NCBI GenBank assembly: GCA_027405735.1
Contig: JAPEHQ010000006.1
Span: 1,612,001 to 1,676,000 of the forward strand
Direction: 5' to 3'
Origin: Mucor racemosus
Taxonomy: Eukaryota; Mucoromycota; Mucoromycetes; Mucorales; Mucoraceae
DNA: 64,000 nucleotides
Shown one piece after another: positions 10,901 to 21,062 of this stretch (its first letter is position 1; each line of letters begins with the position of its first letter). The position numbers and the translations under genes are program-made. The notes below the pieces were generated by a model. That model worked only from the letters and a program-made list of their open reading frames with translations, did no database searches and was not told the origin of the DNA.

Positions 10901-12912
10901 GCAAAACTGGCCTGTTCCTACTAATGTTCAACAAGTTCGTCAATTTTGTGGTCTCGCTCAACATTACAAACGTTTTATTCCAAATTATGCAGGTATTGCT
11001 TCTTGTCTCACTGATTTAACATCTGGATCTGGATCAAAAACTCGACCTATCATTTGGACCCCCGAGTGTCAAAAGAGTTTTGATCTTCTGAAATCTTTAT
11101 TATGCTCTGCTCCTGTGCTTATCACTCCAGATATGGATAAACCTTTCAAAATTGAATGTGACAGTAGTGATTTTGCTGTAGGTGCTGTATTACTTCAACA
11201 AGACAAAGATGAAAACTGGAGACCTTTAGCTTATGAATCCAAGAAACTATCTAAAACCGAACGCAATTATCCAGCTCAAGAAAGAGAATTACTAGCAATT
11301 TTAATCGCATTGCGTACATGGAGATGTTTTATTGATGGCAAAAACTATATTGTTACCACGGACCATAAACCTTTGATTCATTTACAAAAACAACAAAAAG
11401 TTACTCCTCGGTTGGTAAGATGGATATCAGAACTTGATCTATACAATCCTACTATTGCATACAAAAAAGGCTCTGAAAACATTATACCTGATTTATTATC
11501 TCGGCGTGATGGTCCTGATTGTACACCTGCTAACCACTCTTTACAGCCTAAATATTTATACAGTTTAACTAACAATACCACTTCCAAATCCAACAAAACA
11601 CTAGATGCCACGGATGATCCAATTCAAAACTGGCCAAAATTTTATTTCCGTCCTGACAGTGAATGGCCTGAATCATTAAAACCTTTACTACTAAAACATC
11701 GGAAACAATTTCGTGTTATTGATGGCACTATTTACAAGATCCAATCTAATTCTAAATCCAACATCAATGCGGAAAAAGAATTGAAATACATTCCTTTTGG
11801 TAAGAGGGCAGATCTTGTCGATAATTTCCACAGTGGTTTTGGTCATACTGGTCAAGCAAATGTTTATCATTATATGAAGGATCGTGTTTGGTGGCCAAAT
11901 ATGCAGAATGATATAAACATATGGTTAAGTCGCTGTCCTCAATGTCAATTATCGAAACGATCTGAAAAATCAATACACCATGCTCCCATGAAACCTCTTG
12001 ATATTCCTCCTCCGTTTGCTCGATGGCACCTTGATTTCATTGGTGAATTACCAACGACCAAAAATAACAACAAATGGATTTTAGTAGCAGTGGATTATGC
12101 CACTAACTGGCCGATTATCAAAGCTCTTCCGCGTGCAACGGGTGATGCTATTGTCAATTTTATCTATGAAGAAATAGTACAAAAATTTGGCAACCCTATT
12201 GAAATTTTCACAGATCGTGGTCAAAATTTTATGTCAAAAGTTCTTCAACAGTACATGGTAAAAATCAAATCGAAACATACGTTAACTAGTGCATTCCATC
12301 CGCGTAGCAACTCTAAATGTGAACGTGTCAATCAAATTATCAAATCCATGCTCAAGGAATATGTTAATGGTGATGTCCATAGTTGGGATGAATATTTGGA
12401 TGCTGTCTCTTTTGCATGTAGAATCCGCCGTCATCGCACCACTGGACATAGCCCCTTTTTCTTAGTATATGGAGTTCATCCTCGAATTCCTGGAGATTTT
12501 CATCGTCCATTTATCCATGAAACCACGGAATTAGACCAAGAACTATTAACCGAAGATGCGTTGACTCGTATTCGACAACTTAGAGAAAAGAGATTCATTG
12601 CTGAGGAACGAATGAAATTACAAGGTAAAAAAGATAAAGAAAAGTGGGATGAAAAAGTAAAAAACGGAGAAGCTCAGGTATTTGATATTGGAAATTACGT
12701 ACTGCTCAGGAATGAATCCAAAAAAGGTTTAGAATATAACTGGATGGGACCTTACATAGTTCAAAATCGCAACTTAGATTTCAACGTTTACAAAATTAAA
12801 GAAGTAGATGGAAAAGACTATAAATCATGGGTTCACACTGACCGACTTCAACTTGTAAAATTCAATGGTGACAACATTTCAAACAGTTGGTATATCCCTC
12901 GCATCGCTAGAG

Positions 12913-12917
<5 letters not shown>
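7923..12917 (+). CDS. Gag-Pol polyprotein of a Ty3/gypsy retrotransposon
   Basis: One continuous frame of 1664 aa, gag and pol fused with no frameshift. The first 90 residues are unusual; a second in-frame ATG at 8193 begins MDSNPESFTKTELL and may be the true start. Gag core about residues 130-270 (FSGERD, WWNRL); zinc knuckle C-X2-C-X4-H-X4-C at 325-338; asparagine/glutamine-rich linker; aspartic protease DSGA at 492-495; reverse transcriptase with YLDD at 927-930; RNase H with an acidic residue near 1080 and TDHKPL near 1147; integrase HHCC zinc domain near 1305-1345 and DD35E residues near 1371, 1431 and 1467. No chromodomain is evident at the C-terminus. All catalytic motifs look intact, so the element may be active. 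Confidence 0.95.

Positions 12918-12947
<30 letters not shown>
12916..12947 (+). repeat. A32 homopolymer at the end of the Gag-Pol frame
   Basis: Thirty-two consecutive A begin within the stop codon of Gag-Pol. It lies about 215 bp before the 3' LTR. It may be an expanded slippage tract inside the element. Confidence 0.8.
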
Positions 12948-12949
<2 letters not shown>

Positions 12950-13148
12950 CTCTTTCGATTGCTCAAACTTCATGTATCTCTTCAATTCGATCACGTTAGC
13001 AATTTTCAACCACTATTCACTTAACAAATACTGACATTTTTGACTCAAATTCGTCCATCGCTACTCTATTACTTCTCATCCTTACTTCATTTATTTTTTT
13101 TCCCACTGTAACTTCTTAGATTTTCAAAAATTAATTAATCAATTTTCT

Positions 13149-13158
13149 GGGAAGGGAA
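13149..13158 (+). other. Polypurine tract
   Basis: GGGAAGGGAA lies three bases before the 3' LTR (13162), the position expected for the plus-strand primer of reverse transcription. Confidence 0.7.
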
Positions 13159-13161
13159 TAT

Positions 13162-13295
13162 TGTCGTAGAAGTTTTAACTCTTTTGTTACACAGTAATAA
13201 TAGTATAAATATTAGATCTTAAATGTCAAACTTAATAAACATTGCCTTTTAACTTATAACTATATTTGTCTCATTACATTATTATTATCACGACA
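13162..13295 (+). repeat. 3' LTR of the Ty3/gypsy element
   Basis: 134 bp, TGTCG...CGACA, matching the 5' LTR except for one base. Followed directly by ATAT, the target repeat, which also forms the first half of the 8-bp repeat flanking the MITE at 13304. Confidence 0.92.
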
Positions 13296-13303
13296 ATATT
13301 CAC

Positions 13304-13541
13304 TAGCGTTCGCAAAATGACCAAACCCAAGCGAGCGCAAGCAGTTTCAGCAAGCAAGCAAGCATTATTTTGAGCAAGCATACAAGCATGCTTTCAATGT
13401 TTTCATCAAGCGCCAAGCAGGAAGTTGCTAAAAAAAATATTAATCAAGCAAGTAATACCCTGAAAAAAGCGCAATTCAAGCGAGCCCAAGCATAGGGCTC
13501 GCTCGCTTGCTTATGCTCGCACTGCTTGATTGCGATTACTA
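13304..13541 (+). mobile_element. hAT-like MITE, copy 1
   Basis: A 238-bp non-coding element with ends TAGCGTTCGCAA and TTGCGATTACTA (imperfect inverted repeats, TAGnnnTCGCAA). It is flanked by the perfect 8-bp repeat ATATTCAC (13296-13303 and 13542-13549), the target-site length of hAT transposons. The interior is crowded with AAGC/GCTTG and GAGC words, like the subterminal transposase-binding repeats of hAT elements, and has a hairpin AAGCGAGCCC / GGGCTCGCTCGCTT near the right end. A longer relative lies at 27557. It is non-autonomous; the hAT assignment rests on ends and target repeat only. Confidence 0.75.
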
Positions 13542-14044
13542 ATATTCACATATAAAACTTTTAAGCCATGTACTATTTATTTTTGATATTTATTTCTCTA
13601 ACACGCTTAATTATAATTTTGAGATCTGTTGATTCACATAATATTGTAGTATATTTTATAGCTTATAATGTTTTTTCATGTCTTATGCCTTTATTAATAA
13701 CAAAAGCTGGATAGGTTCAAATTTTTTGATGCTCTATATAACTTACTATACTATTGACAAATATCATCTACAACAATATCAATATGTGTTTAAGTTGCCG
13801 TCAAATTTGAAAATTAACCCTACTTTTGACATCTACTGCTTCGAAAATTCTGAAAACCTACATCATCTGTTTTTTCGTAATTTTTGTAGACAGTAAATTA
13901 AGATAATATACAAGTCACAATTTTGTTAGCAAAGAATTGAACCTACTACATTATTGATAACTTTAAGAATACACATTGGACACTGCTAAATGGGAATAAA
14001 TTGGTTGAATCATCCTACTGCCCCTGAAGATATTTTAAATCTCA

Positions 14045-15055
14045 TGAGAGGCTCGAAAACAGATGAAATTTTACTACTTTTCCCTTAAAACTGGGTCCGA
14101 CTTTTCATCCCTGCTCAGCTTTTTTCCCTCTAAATAGCACCAAAAAAAAATTATATGTCGATATACTTGAAATGTTTAACTTTAACCCAAAAATGCGTTT
14201 CCGGAAATATTCTATTTTTTGCAGTTCGAATAAATTTTTCACTACTAAAATTAAAAACTTTGAGCTCAAATATCTCTACAAAAAATTAAGCTATGCTACC
14301 ACTTCTGGATAATAAAATTTATTTGTTTTAAAGTACTCTAACATATTTCAGTATGAAAAACCTCTGAGCACTTTTAGTTTTCTCATTTTTTTTTGGTGTT
14401 TTGATAGTAGATTTTAAAACCTTGGTTAAATTAAGCAACATTTTTTTTACATTCATGACATTGAACTGGTTAATCTCTCTCTGACCCATTTTAGGTTTTT
14501 TCAAAATATTGGCTTTCGTGGAGATATCATCAAAAATATGTGCAAAGAGATAACTTCGATTCTAGCTTCAATTTTTCCCCTGTATACCCTCATCCCAAAT
14601 TTTGAATTTGAAAATTTTTTGAACAAAAATCTCGTTTTCTCAACGAAAAATATAGCCAAAAAGCTCAATAATGGCTAAATTGATAGATGATTTTGCAATG
14701 CATTATTTCAATTATTCATATTTGAAATATGCTTATAAAAAGTGATATCTATATTCAAAAAACTTCCAAAATTTCAATTGCATTTTGCGCGAAATTTGAT
14801 GTGAAACATTTGTTTGAAATTTGTTTAGATAGATGCAGAATTCAAAACTGTACAAGAATTATCTAATATGCTAGTTAAACTTTGCATTTTATGAGCTATA
14901 AAACGATTTTGTTTTTTGAACAACTTTTTGATCGATTTCACAACAAATTAGTTTTGAAACTCAGTCACCATAGGTTTTAAGCTGTGGTATAAACAATATT
15001 TTTAATTTTCTCCATGAAAAAATATTATTTTCCAGTCAAACAAAAAATAAAATAT
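14045..15055 (-). repeat. RepA family, diverged inverted copy
   Basis: Reverse-complement relative of the two RepA copies at 38311 and 42108. Shared phrases, in order on the minus strand, include the wording around ACAAAATCGTTT, TTCTGCATC, CTTTTTATAAGCATATTT, TGGGATGAGGGTATA and ATATCTCCACRAAA. Many substitutions and small indels separate it from the other copies, so it is older. No conserved open frame survives across copies. Confidence 0.75.
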
Positions 15056-16929
15056 AAAATCTTTTAACTTTACACGCAGGATTTCAAGTATAAACATTAA
15101 TACCTCAGTGGTAAAGTTTTAATTTTCCAATCAATTTCACAATCAATGTTGGGTTAATGTTAGGTTAATGCTTTTTTATTCTGATAATATGGCCCATTTT
15201 ATTTTAGGGCAGACATCAAGGATCATAGAGGGCAGGTGCATTTTTTATCAAGATTCGACTCAATATTGGGCGAGAAATTTCGAAAAATTTCTGAAAATCA
15301 TCTAAATTTTACTTTGCAAAACCTTAGAAAACCGGAAACAAAATCCCCTATTTTGAAGAATTTTGATCCTAGTAATTTCCAATTTTACATCATGATAGTA
15401 TTACGTACACATATTTGACACTGTGGCAAAAAAACTCATAAAAAGCAATATGGGAAATATAATAACTATAACTCTTCTAGATTTATTAAAAAAAAATATC
15501 TCAAAAGTAAAGCAAAGAAGAGTCATCAAATACATTTTGTGAATCTATTTGATATTTATAGTGATTATTAAATGTTACTAGCAAATTACTAATGGGGTGA
15601 TTTGTCCACGGTTAAATTATTAAATACGTAGAAAAGATTGGTAACTCTTGGATGTTTTGCGTAGTAATAATGATTTGAATGCTTCATTCTACTTGTAATA
15701 AATCAATTGGTTGTCTAACTACTGGATATATAATATGGAGGATTATATGAATGACTTTGATTCTATTATGATTGGTTATGAGAGGTTGGTGTTACTAATT
15801 GTAATTGCTATTACTAGTATACGATTATTACCTATTATGCTTGATTATATGAGATTATGTAATAATGATTGATTATAAGTAACAATGATAAATAAGTAAT
15901 AACATATATTTATTTGGATTGTGGTTATAAATATAAAAAGGGAAAAGGAAGAACAGATAAATTCATTAATGTGCAATTGATCCGTTCTTGGTTGTTATTT
16001 ATATAATATGCGATTTGCTTATGTAATGTAACTGGATCATTACACTACATGATATTATGATTCAACCTTAGATTCTCATATAAGGTTCACTTAAAAATCT
16101 GATGTGGTGAAATGACTACTTGTATTTCACTGCAGACACAAAGATATTGAGTGACAACTTTTACAAGCTATTGCGTGTCAAAGAAATTATCAACAAAGCT
16201 TGCTTGTAGTCTGCTGCTCACTTTTATTGAAACAATGTAAAATCTGTTGTTCTCCATACTGTAGTTATGGATCCAAGTAGGCCTTCATTTTACAAATATT
16301 CAGTATTACTGTGTATTTGAAGAATATATGATTTAGGTTTCAGCTTACATGGATTATTATGTATTCGGTAAATTTGAACAGCAGGTTTATTATCTCTTGT
16401 TTATGGCTAATAAGCTAAAAGCTAATAAGGTTAGTAAACGCACCAGTTCTCGACTAATATGGAACCATATGGGTTTCTGTTGCAATGTTGCAATAGTTTA
16501 GGTACGCCTAAACGTTATCCACATGATTGTGAAGAGTCAGCTTTCCTGAATTGTTGTGAGGATGTGGAAATAGAATCACACATTTTCTTCACGTATTTGT
16601 ATGGGCTGTTTCAGATATTTTTGGAAATTTCTTATAAAATTAAATCATGATTCAAAATTCATCAATCTTGAAGTTGCCCTTAATTTGCAGTGAATGTAAT
16701 AATAACACATCTTAATTTAATTAACTAACAGATACTTTTGAAGGAATTTAATACAAGTTTTAAAGAAAAACCCCTCTCCTTTTGCCTGAAAAAATATAAA
16801 GCAACTAGAAACTGCTCATAATCAATGGATACTAATCCAAAGAGGCTGAAAAAAGTTTCAAAATAAATTGTGCAGTTGTAACAGTGTCTAGAATTAAATT
16901 TTTAGCACCCATTAATTTGCCATTTAAAT

Positions 16930-17410
16930 TATAAAGATGAAACGCGCTCTTTTTCGAGTGGAGGGGGGGGGTTGGTGCTTAACACGCACTTTTTTTAATT
17001 AGAATAGCGCTAAATCAGTCAAAACTAGCATATATGGGAATGACAACTACAGAAGGCCATAAGTAAACGCTTTCTTTATGTATAATCAAAGCTGTAGTGC
17101 AATGTGTTCTACATCTATTTTTAAAAAAAACTTCAGATATCAAATATCAATCTAAATAACTATAAGCGAATAAATATCAAAGAAATATCAGAAAATCGTA
17201 AAACTTTATTGCTTGACTGAGTTACTTTATTAGACGGACAGCAGTTAATGGTAAAATAAATAGTAGACAGCACGTTCTACTGGATATTTTTTAAATTTTC
17301 CAAGAAATGTCATTTTTGATGGAGTTAATGATAAAACAGGAGCTCAAGCTGAAACATTGGCTTAAATGATTTATAGCAGAAAGTATTCAGCAAGGAAAGC
17401 ATCAATAATT
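16930..17410 (-). repeat. RepB family, diverged inverted copy
   Basis: Reverse-complement relative of the RepB copy at 36910-37800. The best shared stretch is TTTATGTATAATCAAAG with flanking GTAAACG and GCAATGTGT. It covers the left part of the family only. Confidence 0.7.
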
Positions 17411-18978
17411 ATCTGAATTACATATGAACTCAATACCAAAGGTAGAATATATGGCGTAAGCAATTTTTATCACAATTTATGAACTGTTGTTTCGATTTTA
17501 TGAAAAGTTACCTTCATCTAGAGAACAAATATGTAAATATTCCAACCGGAAAATGATGTAAGATCACATTCGCCGTGTTATTTTAGGGATGAATCAATCC
17601 AAGAAGCTTGCAGGAATGCACCTGTATCAATCAAAATAATAGCATTTTATAGATTTATCACTAGATATTGATAAAATCCATCATATTCTTAAACCGTACA
17701 AAAATCCTTGGCTATGAAAAGTCTTGTTCATTTTAATAAATGAATTAAGAACATCCGTTTGATGCTCACGTTGTTTCAGAAATTTTCGAATGACTTACTC
17801 AAATGAGCATCTGATTTGTAATCATGGGTAAAAATTAACAGTTCACAGCTATAATATCACTATACTGATTTGCTTACTAGAAAAAAGAAGATCAGGATTG
17901 CTGGCAATCAATGATCATCGGTTCAATATATAGACGAAAAGAGGAATGTTTTACATCGAAGCAGTGATTGTTCTGATAGATCTGCAGCAGGTAAATACAA
18001 CATAACCTTATTTGCGATCATTCTAATGATATTTTTATCAAATAGACTAAAGTCGGCCAATTTATGCATTACAATTGTGCGCACAATGTTTAGATATTGA
18101 GATAAGCCTAAATATATACATTGCAATTAATTTAAATCATGTAATTAAATAAAATTAATTTTGTTTAAACAAATTTATTGATAAAACTTGATTCTGGTTT
18201 CAATATACTGTAAATCCCCAATGATCTAAAATATAACATTATTCCTGAAATTAAAGACAATTCGCATTTAACAAAAAGCATACTGATAATTAAATTATTT
18301 ATATGTAAATATTTGGGCCAAATCTGTTTGCATCCCGAGCCTACAATCTCGACAAACTTAAATATTTTCTTGACAGCTCTCAGTTTAGTTCATGCTGTAT
18401 GAAAAACATGATTTTATTGAAGCCGCTTATCATTGCTTGGTAATGATGTAAAGATAGGATGATACAATGAGAATATTGTATTTTTTGTACGAAAGAAAAA
18501 AAACCAAAACCAAAAGCATATGAAATGTGGATTGATAATGAAAGAGCGAGATATGAGAGGTAAAACGCAACAGATAATCTAGTGACCATCAGAGAGAATG
18601 TCTAATTTTTATGTCATGTCAGTAATAGAATCAAATGATAAAAATAATAAAAGCTTACTGATATCATAGAGAATATCGTGAATATTAAGACCGTTGGCAC
18701 CTTTTAATAAGTGTAGCTATAAAGTTTAATTTAATGAAAGCGAACAATGCATTTGAAGAAAGTGTTTTTCACTTTTGTATTTATTATAATACAATGGCTC
18801 CTCTAATGTTTCCTTAAAAAACATACTAGACAATACTTGATACGTTTGTTAGAATTATCATACAATTGTATGGTTATTTTAGAATAATGATCAAAGTGTA
18901 CCGTATGTGAAACGCCATTTTTTTTTTGTTCGTTCGTTGCATAGTAACGCCATCAGCAAAGAGCGGGATTAAAAAGCG

Positions 18979-18992
18979 GTTGCCATGGAAAC
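18979..18992. promoter_or_regulatory. RFX X-box-like palindrome
   Basis: GTTGCCATGGAAAC is close to the RFX-family X-box (GTTGCCATGGCAAC), an imperfect palindrome. It lies about 310 bp upstream of the uS3m gene. A related GTTGCCATGGAGAT occurs at 46112 just after TMA16. Function is inferred from motif only. Confidence 0.3.
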
Positions 18993-19298
18993 ATTTATGC
19001 TCTTACAGATCGAAATGCACTCACTGAAAATCGTAAATCAAACACCATTTTCAACCATGAATAACCAATGATTCTTTTTAACAAGAGATGTTTATATTTA
19101 AACAACATTTAGCATACAGTTACAAGAATTGACATAGTAAATGATTTAATCCAACTCCTAATGTAGTGACTCGATAATAACTAATCCCTGGTCCTCATTT
19201 AACTCTCCACTCTAACCAACCCAAGGAAGAGGGGGGGTCAAAGGGTGAGGGGGTTACCTTTTTTTTATTATATTTCTTTTTCACCAAGCTTATAAAAA

Positions 19299-20084
19299 AT
19301 GTCAAAGAGTATCAAGGCACTTAGTTTGAAAGGTAAACAAGATTGGGATACATCAGTTTACTGTTTCTCTCGTAATACTCGTAACAACATGTTATGGGAA
19401 AAAGATGGAGCAACTAAAGCAACATTGAAACATTTCTTTCAAAAGCACTTGACATCAACCCCTGCCTTCCGACACTCACCTTCCAAGGTTACTATTCAAC
19501 TTTACTACTATGCTGATCCTGCATTTGGTAATGTAGCTGATTTCAAGCTTGAACCACTCGAAAAACTCATCACATCACTTTATCCCGGTAAATTTGTTGA
19601 TTTACGTTTTGTACAAGTTCATTATCCTTATATGAATGCTGAGATTTTGGCACAATATTTAACAATCAACTCTGAAAGAATTGGATGGTCTCAATTAACT
19701 CGTCGATTCATGAAGGGTGTACCATTGGTTAAACCACCTCTTCCTCACAATATGCCATTTGCTGTTCAATGGAATAGTTTATTACCTCAAGTTTCAAATG
19801 GACAATTGACATCAGCTATTCAAGGTATTAAATATGAAGTTTCTGGTCGTCTTGGACGTAGAAAGGGCGCTTCTAGAACATCAGTTTTGCGTAAATCACT
19901 TGGTACTTTCCAATTTACTAGCCATAAATCTTTGGTTGATGTTGGTCGTCATACTTTTGCAAATAAGAATGGTAGTATTACTGTCAAGGTTTGGATTGCT
20001 TCTGCATTATTTGGTGTAAATGCAATGACAAAATTAGGCAAAAAAGCTCTTGAAAATGCTACTTCTACTTCTGCAAAGCTTTAA
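19299..20084 (+). CDS. rps3: Mitochondrial small ribosomal subunit protein uS3m (Rps3/Var1 family), nuclear gene
   Basis: An intronless gene of 261 aa. The C-terminal half carries the Rps3/Var1 signature: GIKYEVSGRLGRRKGASRT, then VLRKSLGTFQF and a final KNGSITVKVWIA strand. The N-terminal half has the matching VTIQLYYYADPAF and VQVHYPYMNAEILAQYL blocks. uS3m is a structural protein of the mitoribosomal small-subunit head near the mRNA entry. In many fungi this gene is in mitochondrial DNA; here it sits among ordinary nuclear genes and uses standard codons. The N-terminus MSKSIKALSLKGKQDWDTS is basic/hydroxylated but is not a classic presequence. The stop lies 56 bp from the stop of the convergent CCCH gene. 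A recent copy of mitochondrial DNA is unlikely, as codon use resembles neighbours. Confidence 0.8.
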   Translation: MSKSIKALSLKGKQDWDTSVYCFSRNTRNNMLWEKDGATKATLKHFFQKHLTSTPAFRHSPSKVTIQLYYYADPAFGNVADFKLEPLEKLITSLYPGKFVDLRFVQVHYPYMNAEILAQYLTINSERIGWSQLTRRFMKGVPLVKPPLPHNMPFAVQWNSLLPQVSNGQLTSAIQGIKYEVSGRLGRRKGASRTSVLRKSLGTFQFTSHKSLVDVGRHTFANKNGSITVKVWIASALFGVNAMTKLGKKALENATSTSAKL

Positions 20085-20140
20085 ATTAAATTATACATAT
20101 AGAATCAAATAAATAAATAAAAAATTATAAGGTGTATTTA

Positions 20141-20700
20141 TTACAAGTTGTTAAAATGCGTGGTTAGCCAGTCCAGCTGTTGAACCAAAGTTTTATGTCT
20201 CATTTGATGCCATTCATAATCTTCAAAAGCTGCCTGAATATCGCTAAAATGCTTCATGTTAGTTACTATAAAATTAAGCAAATTGCAATGCAAAATACCT
20301 CTTGGTTTCTGTGGTCATATTACTGTTTTGAATCTGTAATGTACATTGTGTATCTGGATAATTATATGGAATTACAAGTTGTACTTTCAAATCCTCTTTA
20401 TCTTCCAGGGGTAATAAAAGATCAATAAGTGTATTTAAATCTTTTTGCGTTGTATTTTGGAAAAATGCAGAATATTTCTTTTCTAATTGTCCTAATTCCA
20501 AGTTTCTAATAGCTTTTTGTATAGAATTCAAATCTTGAGCAGGTGAATCTATATCATTTCCTTCAATATCAACTGAATGAATTGTATTTTTTGGTGATCC
20601 ATTGAACGGTAAAATATGAGCAAAATGACAATCTTTCCCTGCTCTACAAGTTCCTTGACTAAAAAACCTACAAGAAGCAGGAAACCGTTTTGTTGTAGAG

Positions 20701-20705
<5 letters not shown>
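20141..20705 (-). CDS. CCCH-type zinc-finger protein
   Basis: Two exons, 20705-20299 and 20243-20141, give 169 aa. The intron ends with a textbook branch site TAACTAAC followed by TTTTAG. One CCCH finger near the N-terminus has spacing C-X7-C-X5-C-X3-H (CRFFSQGTCRAGKDCHFAH), typical of RNA-binding or E3-associated proteins. The rest (about residues 50-169) is a mixed alpha/beta stretch with DLKVQLVIPYNYPDTQCTL, somewhat RWD-like, but I do not assign that fold. The start is the ATG at 20705; an in-frame upstream ATG would read through a (GT)n repeat as a Thr-His string and is unlikely. It shares a 357-bp divergent region with SSD1. Confidence 0.75.
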
Positions 20706-20736
<31 letters not shown>

Positions 20737-20740
20737 CGTG
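20706..20740. repeat. (GT)n microsatellite in the 5' region of the CCCH gene
   Basis: Alternating GT/GC dinucleotides abut the ATG of the minus-strand CCCH gene. They lie in its 5' UTR or promoter and could form Z-DNA. Length is likely polymorphic. Confidence 0.8.
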
Positions 20741-21026
20741 CAAGTGAAAAAAGAAGAGAGATGTAAAAAAATTGTATCACAAAAACTTTTTTATAATATG
20801 GAATTCATATTGTAACTCAACGTTTAATGTTGTACCTCGTTCATTTTATAGATACAAAAAATTAAAGCTATTTATTCACACTTTCTTTCCCTTTTCTTGC
20901 TAGTTAATTTAGTAGTTTGTCTTTTTCGCCTTTTCATTTATCAAGACGGATTTTTTATATTTAAAAAGATTGTAATTTTTCGTTGATTTCGTATCATTTT
21001 TTTTCAATACAACTGTCTTTTAAAAA

Positions 21027-21054
21027 CTCTCCCCCCCTCTCCCCCCCTCTCCTT
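21027..21054 (+). promoter_or_regulatory. Pyrimidine-rich 5' UTR tract of SSD1 with a CNYUCNYU match
   Basis: Two and a half copies of a CTCTCCCCCC-like unit end eight bases before the SSD1 ATG. Positions 21047-21054 (CTCTCCTT) fit CNYUCNYU, the 5' UTR motif bound by yeast Ssd1. This allows an autoregulatory reading. C-rich tracts are also common in fungal promoters, so it may be unrelated. Confidence 0.35.
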
Positions 21055-21062
21055 TTGATAAA

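Larger units (their letters stand above)
7714..13295 (+). mobile_element. Full-length Ty3/gypsy LTR retrotransposon
   Basis: A complete element of 5.58 kb. Identical-length 134-bp LTRs (7714-7847 and 13162-13295) begin TGTCG and end CGACA. I found one difference between them (C against T in the AACATYGCC stretch), so the insertion is young. A primer-binding site follows the left LTR by two bases, a purine tract precedes the right LTR, and one uninterrupted Gag-Pol frame fills the interior. Flanks carry a 4-bp direct repeat ATAT (7710-7713 and 13296-13299). Domain order protease, reverse transcriptase, RNase H, integrase places it in Ty3/gypsy, not copia. It sits 90 bp downstream of a tRNA-Gly gene. 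Confidence 0.95.
13550..19298. other. 5.7-kb gene desert with decayed repeats
   Basis: No exon set with family similarity was found on either strand; open frames here are short and look random. It holds a minus-strand RepA copy (14045-15055), a minus-strand RepB copy (16930-17410) and a palindromic RFX-like site (18979-18992). The stretch 15700-16080 has an LTR-like character (TATAAATATAAAAAGGG, later an inverted GTAATG/CATTAC) but without convincing ends. The rest is plain AT-rich DNA. Confidence 0.5.

Noticed and set aside
20742..20780. Upstream in-frame ATG of the CCCH gene
   Set aside because: It would translate a (GT)n repeat as a Thr-His string; the ATG at 20705 is right before the zinc finger.
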